Shown: piece after piece, positions 59,238-64,000 of the stretch | Numbering within the stretch: the stretch's first letter is position 1 | Layout of the letters: each line of letters opens with the position of its first letter | NCBI RefSeq assembly: GCF_902167145.1 | Contig: NC_050102.1 | Location: forward strand, 3,844,001 to 3,908,000 | Direction of reading: 5' to 3' | DNA: 64,000 nt | Source of the DNA: Zea mays | Taxonomy: Eukaryota; Streptophyta; Magnoliopsida; Poales; Poaceae | Notes under the pieces: generated by a model | Databases searched by the model: none | Seen by the model: the letters and a program-made list of their open reading frames with translations, nothing else | Told to the model about the DNA's origin: nothing | Position numbers and translations under genes: made by a program

Positions 59238-61622
59238 TTAGGCTTGTGACTTAGGTACCCAACTCTTGTTGGGTCCTACAAGGTTAGTCAAAATTTCCTT
59301 AGGAACCCAAATGCAAGTTTTATCACCCTTGCATTTTGCCCCTATCTTTCTAGCAATTACCTTTCTATCCTTTCTACAAATTGCAAAGGAAGCATTCAAA
59401 GCATGATATATTGTAGAAGGCTCATTAACTTTCCTAGGAATATTAACAACATATTTCCTAGGCATATTATGAACAGCATTTCTCCTACCAATATTTCTAT
59501 CATGCACATAAGAAGAGCTAGAAGCAAACATGGCATGAGAATCAAAGTCATTATATGCATTACAACTCCTATAAGCACTTCTAGGTTGTCTTTTATCATA
59601 GTACATAAAGGCATGGTTCTTTTGCACACTACTAGCCATAGGGGCCTTCCCTTTCTCCTTGGCGGAGATGGGAGCCTTATGGCTTGTCAAGTTCTTGGCT
59701 TCCCTTTTGTAGCCAAGTCTATCCTTAATTGAGGGATGTCTACCAATCGTATAGGCATCCCTTGCAAATTTCAATTTATCAAATTTGCTTTTGCTAGTCT
59801 TAAGTTGGGCATTAAGACTAGCCACTTCATCATTTAATTTAGAAATTGAAGCTAGGTGTTCACTACACGCATCAATGTCAAAATCTTTACACCTAGTGCA
59901 AATCACAACATGTTCTACACAAGATGTTGATTTACTAGATTTTTCTAGCTTAGCATTTAAATCATCATTTATGCTTTTTAAACTAGAAATTGAATCATGA
60001 TATGTAGAAAACTCACAAGAAAGCATTTCATTTCTCTTAATCTCTAAAGCAAGTGATTTTTGTGCTTCTACAAACTTATCATGTTCTTCATATAAAAGGT
60101 CCTCTTGCTTTTCTAATAGCCTATTCTTACCATTCAAGGCATCAATGAGTTCATTTATCTTATCTATCTTAGATCTATCTAAACCCTTGAATAAGCAAGA
60201 ATAGTCTATGTCATCATCATCACTGGACTCATCATCACTAGAAGAAGCATAAGTGGAGTCTCGAGTACTCACCTTCTTCTCCCTTGCCATAAGGCATGTG
60301 TGACGCTCGTTGGGGAAGAGGGATGACTTGTTGAAGGCAGTGGCGGCGAGTCCTTCATTGTCGGAGTCGGAGGAGGAGCAATCCGAATCCCACTCCTTGC
60401 CTAGATGTGCTTCGCCCTTTGCCTTCTTGTATGCCTTCTTCTTCTCCCTCTTGCTCCCTTGTTCCTGGTCACTTCCATTATCGGGACAGTTAGCAATAAA
60501 ATGACCAAGCTTACCGCATTTGAAGCATGAGCGCTTCTCCTTTGTCTTGGTCTTGCTTGGCTGTCCCTTGCGACCTTTAAGTGCTATCTTGAAGCGCTTA
60601 ATGATGAGGGCCATCTCCTCATTATTTAGCCCGGCCGCCTCAACTTGCGCCACCTTGCTTGGTAGCGCCTCCTTGCTCCTTGTTGCCTTGAGAGCAATGG
60701 GTTGAGGCTCATGGATTGGACCATTCAATGCGTCGTCCACATACCTTGCCTCCTTGATCATCATTCGCCCGCTTACAAATTTTCCAAGAACTTCTTCGGG
60801 CGACATCTTGGTGTACCTAGGATTTTCACGAATATTGTTCACCAAATGAGGATCAAGAACTGTAAAGGACCTTAGCATTAGGCGGACGACGTCGTGGTCC
60901 GTCCATCGCGTGCTTCCGTAGCTCCTTATTTTGTTGATAAGGGTCTTCAGCCTGTTGTAAGTTTGGGTTGGCTCTTCTCCCCTTATCATTGCGAATCGTC
61001 CAAGCTCGCCCTCCACCAACTCCATTTTAGTGAGCATGGTGATGTCGTTCCCCTTGTGAGAGATTTTGAGGGTGTCCCATATCTGCTTGGCGTTGTCCAA
61101 GCCGCTCACCTTATTGTATTCTTCCCTGCACAAAGATGCTAATAGAACAGTAGTAGCTTGTGCATTTCTATGGATTTGTTCATTTATAAGCATAGGGCTA
61201 TCCGAGCTATCAAATTTCATTCCATTCTCTACAATCTCCCATATGCTTGGATGGAGAGAGAATAAGTGACTACGCATTTTGTGACTCCAAAATCCGTAGT
61301 CTTCCCCATCGAAGTGTGGAGGTTTGCCAAGAGGAATGGAAAGCAAATGCGAATTCGAACTATGTGGAATACGAGAATAATCAAATGAAAAGTTCGAATT
61401 GACCGCCTTCCTGTAGTCGTTGTCGTCATCCTTTTGGGAAGAGGTAGACTCATCGCTATCGTCGTAGTAGATGATCTCCTTGATGCGCCTTGTCTTCTTC
61501 CTCTTTCCGTCTTTGCGCTTGTGGCCCGAGCCCGAGTCATTGGACTTGTCATCCCTTGGCTCGTTGACGAAGGACTCCTTCTCCTTGTCGTTGATCACGA
61601 TTCCCTTCCCCTTAGGATCCAT
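59238..61622 (-). CDS. Copia gag protein, 794 residues
   Basis: It starts [18 protein letters not shown] at 61622, about 35 bases downstream of the primer site on the minus strand. Retrotransposon gag-type segments ([27 protein letters not shown]) precede a zinc knuckle [14 protein letters not shown] near residue 367. An acidic Ser/Asp-rich stretch, a long coiled coil (about 480-640) and a basic tail ending SWVPKSQA follow. The long C-terminal extension is typical of SIRE/Maximus gag. It would form the virus-like particle and bind RNA. No stop or frameshift is seen. Confidence 0.92.
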   Translation of the reverse strand: MDPKGKGIVINDKEKESFVNEPRDDKSNDSGSGHKRKDGKRKKTRRIKEIIYYDDSDESTSSQKDDDNDYRKAVNSNFSFDYSRIPHSSNSHLLSIPLGKPPHFDGEDYGFWSHKMRSHLFSLHPSIWEIVENGMKFDSSDSPMLINEQIHRNAQATTVLLASLCREEYNKVSGLDNAKQIWDTLKISHKGNDITMLTKMELVEGELGRFAMIRGEEPTQTYNRLKTLINKIRSYGSTRWTDHDVVRLMLRSFTVLDPHLVNNIRENPRYTKMSPEEVLGKFVSGRMMIKEARYVDDALNGPIHEPQPIALKATRSKEALPSKVAQVEAAGLNNEEMALIIKRFKIALKGRKGQPSKTKTKEKRSCFKCGKLGHFIANCPDNGSDQEQGSKREKKKAYKKAKGEAHLGKEWDSDCSSSDSDNEGLAATAFNKSSLFPNERHTCLMAREKKVSTRDSTYASSSDDESSDDDDIDYSCLFKGLDRSKIDKINELIDALNGKNRLLEKQEDLLYEEHDKFVEAQKSLALEIKRNEMLSCEFSTYHDSISSLKSINDDLNAKLEKSSKSTSCVEHVVICTRCKDFDIDACSEHLASISKLNDEVASLNAQLKTSKSKFDKLKFARDAYTIGRHPSIKDRLGYKREAKNLTSHKAPISAKEKGKAPMASSVQKNHAFMYYDKRQPRSAYRSCNAYNDFDSHAMFASSSSYVHDRNIGRRNAVHNMPRKYVVNIPRKVNEPSTIYHALNASFAICRKDRKVIARKIGAKCKGDKTCIWVPKEILTNLVGPNKSWVPKSQA

Positions 61623-61656
61623 CTCTTCGGGCGATTAGTCCCTTCTTGAAGAGAAC

Positions 61657-61669
61657 GGCTCTGATACCA
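61657..61669 (-). other. Primer binding site (initiator Met tRNA type)
   Basis: On the minus strand TGGTATCAGAGCC lies two bases after the 5' LTR. It is complementary to the 3' end of initiator Met tRNA. Confidence 0.92.
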
Positions 61670-61671
61670 AT

Positions 61672-62936
61672 TGAAAGCACCTAGAGGGGGGGGTGAATAG
61701 GTGCTCCTGTGAAAACTTACACTTATAGCCACAAAAACTTGTTAAGTGTTAGCACAATGATTGCCAAGTGGCTAGAAAGGAGTCTCAACAAAACACAATA
61801 CCACAAGAGATTAATCACAGAGATGACACAGTGGTTTATCCCGTGGTTCGGCCAAGACCAATGCTTGCCTACTCCACGTTGTGGCGTCCCAACGGACGAG
61901 GGTTGCAATCAACCCCTCTCAAGCGGTCCAAAGACCCACTTGAATACCACGGTGTTATGCTTGCTTTTTCTCAATCCCGTTTGCGAGGAATCTCCACAAC
62001 TTGGAGCCTCTCGCCCTTACAATTGAAGTTCACAAAGAAACACAGAGCAAGGGGGAATGAGCAACGCACACAAGACTTCAAAAAATCAGAGCAACAACAC
62101 GCACACAAGTCGCAACAAGAGCTCGCAACACAACTCAAAGAGTTCACAACTCCACAAGAGCTCTATATGCTATCACAATGAAACGAATGCGCGAGATCGA
62201 TGTCTTGGTGCTTAGGAATGTTGTCGGAATGCTTGGTGTCCTCCTCCATGCGCCTAGGGGTCCCTTTTATAGCCCCAAGGTAGCTAGGAGCCGTTGAGAA
62301 CAATTCTGGAAGGCTGATCTTGCCTTCTGTCATCGGGCGCACCGGACAGTCCGGTGCACACCGGACAGTGTCCGGTGCACACCGGACAGTGTCCGGTGCC
62401 CGATTTCCTTCCTTAAACAGCGCAGTCGACCGTTGCAGATGCGGGAGCCGTTGGCGCACCGGACATGTCCGGTGCACACCGGACAGTCCGGTGCCCCCTT
62501 CCGACCGTTGGCTCGGCCACGTGTCCCGCGCAGATCGCGCGGCCGACCGTTGGCTCACCGGACAGTCCGGTGCACACCGGATAGTCCGGTGAATTTTAGC
62601 CGTACGCCGTCGGCGAATTCCCGAGAGCGGCCACTTTGCCCGAGGCAACCTGGTGCACCGGACACTGTCCGGTGCACCACCGGACAGTCCGGTGCCCCAG
62701 ACCGAAACAGCCTTTTGGCTGTACACAGCCAACCCTTCTCTTTTCTCTTCTTCCTGTTTCTGATACTTAGACAAGTATATTAGTACACAAAACAAATGTA
62801 CTAAGACTTAGAAACATACCTTTGCTCTTGATTTGCACTTTGTTCACCTATGGGCATAGATTCACATTTAATCACTTGTGTTGGCACTCAATCACCAAAA
62901 TACTTAGAAATGGCCCAAGGGCACATTTCCCTTTCA
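61672..62936 (-). repeat. 5' LTR of the copia element
   Basis: Plus-strand ends TGAAAGCACC...CCCTTTCA. Compared with the 3' LTR it has one extra 21-bp palindrome unit (about 62358-62398), an extra 19-bp palindrome (about 62572-62590), two extra G near 61690, and lacks a 16-bp repeat. These net to the 26-bp length difference. Confidence 0.95.
62338..62696. repeat. U3 palindrome cluster, 5' LTR
   Basis: Seven to eight CACCGGACAGTCCGGTG-type units lie upstream of the LTR TATA box (minus strand, about 62264-62273). Two more units are present than in the partner LTR. Confidence 0.85.
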
Positions 62937-62941
62937 TTACC
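62937..62941. repeat. Target site duplication, right copy (TTACC)
   Basis: Second TTACC copy. The MULE B transposase exon continues directly to its right (plus-strand coordinates). Confidence 0.9.
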
Positions 62942-64000
62942 CCACAGAAGTCATTTTTAAAAAATGCTGGTATCCATTCCTTTCTTATTTCATATAATTT
63001 ACGTAGAGTCATATCTTCACGAAGATTGAACTCCTCTAGCATCATTTCCCAGGCACATTCAAACTCATGAGGAGTTAATGGATGATGTATAATAGACTGG
63101 AATGTTGTTTTAAAATCCTTATTAGCAAACCTTTCATATATCTCATTTAGGAATGGCATAAATCTGTTCTGGACATGCCATAAACACAGTCTGTGAACTG
63201 TTTTTGGAAATACAGTTCTTAGAGCAATTGGCATTGCCGGATCTTGATCTGCAATTGCTCACAAACTATTAATTTACTTTCACAATAAATTAATTCACTG
63301 TTTTGCATAACAAATTGATCATACCACATACCTGTAAGCATAACTCTCGGACCCTCGCATCCCATACATGTTTTGAATGAATTGAAAGCCCATTCAAAAG
63401 TCTGTACTGTTTCATCTCCCAACAAAACAAATCCAAACACTGTACACTGCAGATGACTGTTAGCTCCAACAAACATGCCTAGTGGTTTATCATATATATT
63501 TGTCTTGTGTGTTGTATCAAATGTCACAGCATCACCATAATCTGCATATTCCCCCTGCATACTTGCGTGTGACCAAAAAATACTCACTATTTTCCCATCA
63601 TTGTCTAGCTGAAAATCACAAAAAAATTGTGGATTCTGTTTCTTGCATTTTGTAAAGAAAGCCAAAAGTTTGGCTACATCATTTGCGCAGTTTTCTCTTC
63701 TCCTTGCTGCCCTCCTACATTTGTTTGGACAAAAATTGATTATACAAACATTTACTATAGTCATATTTATGGCACTTAATATATACACATGAAACATAAA
63801 AATATTGCTTACATGTTTTTCAGATCTTGAGCAGTTACCGTTACGTTCTCCGGCCCATCATGCATTTCTGATATAAAATCAACTATGCAATGCTGCGGCA
63901 CTCGGCTATCATGCATTGCATCAACAAAATTTATGAACTCAGCATCCCTACTTTTGTTGCAACGTAAATGTTGTTTCTCTGCTTCGTCAGTTACGAACTC

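Larger units (their letters stand above)
53998..62936 (-). mobile_element. Opie/Ji-like Ty1/copia element (SIRE/Maximus lineage), complete
   Basis: LTRs of 1239 bp (53998-55236) and 1265 bp (61672-62936) flank minus-strand gag and pol, bounded by TTACC duplications. The primer site is initiator-Met type (61657-61669) and a polypurine tract lies at 55237-55252. Size (8.9 kb), LTR length, a long coiled-coil gag and U3 palindromes fit maize Opie/Ji as I remember them. By eye about 13 substitutions and four indels separate the LTRs, near 1%. Both coding frames are open, so it may be autonomous or only recently silenced. It interrupts the MULE B transposase. Confidence 0.9.
34150..64000 (-). mobile_element. 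MULE B: second Kaonashi-type element, mirror-oriented, interrupted twice, cut by the window end
   Basis: The left end GAGCCCTGGGCTTCC at 34150 resembles the right end of MULE A read inward, including a shared AGAGGAA.CCCAG..CAATATG-like stretch. A plus-strand ULP1-like gene (35429-51303) and a minus-strand transposase gene (52072 to beyond 64000) follow, convergent as in MULE A but mirrored. A Tekay-like gypsy element (36225-47842) and an Opie/Ji-like copia element (53998-62936) lie inside. Without them the visible MULE is about 9.3 kb. Protein identity to MULE A over the transposase core is roughly 70% by eye, so the two are old relatives and not recent copies. Confidence 0.7.
52072..64000 (-). 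pseudogene. MULE B transposase (FAR1 / MULE / SWIM), split by a copia element and cut by the window end
   Basis: Reading leftward from the window end, the end of the FAR1 domain runs to about 63815. The first core exon (63714-63332) has VTFDTTHKTN and GPRVMLTG. The next (63248-62942) has ADQDPAMP and HRLCLWHVQNR and is cut by the copia element, resuming at 53992 with VSTQRSESMNRLVKQ. Further exons are at 53757-53490 (YTCECKQWEHT, first half of the SWIM finger), 53393-53031 (GLFCVHLLRAF, second half) and small ones to 52440-52072, with zinc knuckle CQLCGIADGHNSRTC and AT-hook-like NRKRGRPAGSR. Intron positions match MULE A. No stop or frameshift was seen in these exons, so the copia insertion is the only visible lesion. 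The N-terminus lies beyond the window. Confidence 0.8.

Overview
The window looks like intergenic sequence from a large grass genome, most likely maize or a close Andropogoneae relative. It holds nested LTR retrotransposons of Tat, Tekay/Del and Opie/Ji (SIRE/Maximus) type, with Mutator-like DNA transposons and pseudogene debris. The host assignment rests on element structure and remembered family traits, not on a database match. I see no intact ordinary cellular gene and no tRNA or rRNA gene.

Layout. 1-359 is the end of an LTR whose element lies to the left. 360-2130 is AT-rich sequence followed by a promoter-like GC-rich block. About 2130-13508 is a decayed Tat-lineage Ty3/gypsy element on the minus strand. 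It has a partial 3' LTR, a plus-strand antisense extra ORF with introns, a 79-bp tandem array, and a broken gag-pol that carries a second RNase H. Its pol is split by a 1631-bp solo LTR (target duplication ATGAG). 13508-14371 is a truncated LTR related to Tekay. 15450-20720 is a degraded exon/intron-like region split by a 1954-bp solo Opie/Ji-type LTR (target duplication GCTAC). A (TA)n tract and a frameshifted F-box-like pseudogene follow, up to about 23711.

The right 40 kb is dominated by two Mutator-like elements of the Kaonashi type. Each carries a FAR1/MULE transposase gene and a convergent ULP1-like (C48) cysteine protease gene. Element A (about 23930-34107) is ordered transposase then protease. 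Element B (about 34150 to beyond 64000) is the mirror image, protease then transposase. Their protease-side ends lie only 42 bp apart. B has been invaded twice: an 11.6-kb Tekay-like chromovirus (36225-47842, target duplication AGAGA) sits in the protease gene, and an 8.9-kb Opie/Ji-like copia element (53998-62936, target duplication TTACC) sits in the transposase gene.

How the parts work. The MULE transposase joins a FAR1-type DNA-binding domain, a MULE catalytic core, a SWIM zinc finger, a zinc knuckle and an AT-hook-like tail. The partner gene keeps the His/Asp/Cys motifs of SUMO/ubiquitin-like proteases. Both genes of A and the protease of B carry lesions, while the visible transposase exons of B are open apart from the copia insertion. 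The copia element looks youngest: gag and pol are both open, and I counted about 13 substitutions between its roughly 1.25-kb LTRs. The Tekay-like element has five in-frame stops and LTRs that differ by roughly 1.5-2% by eye.
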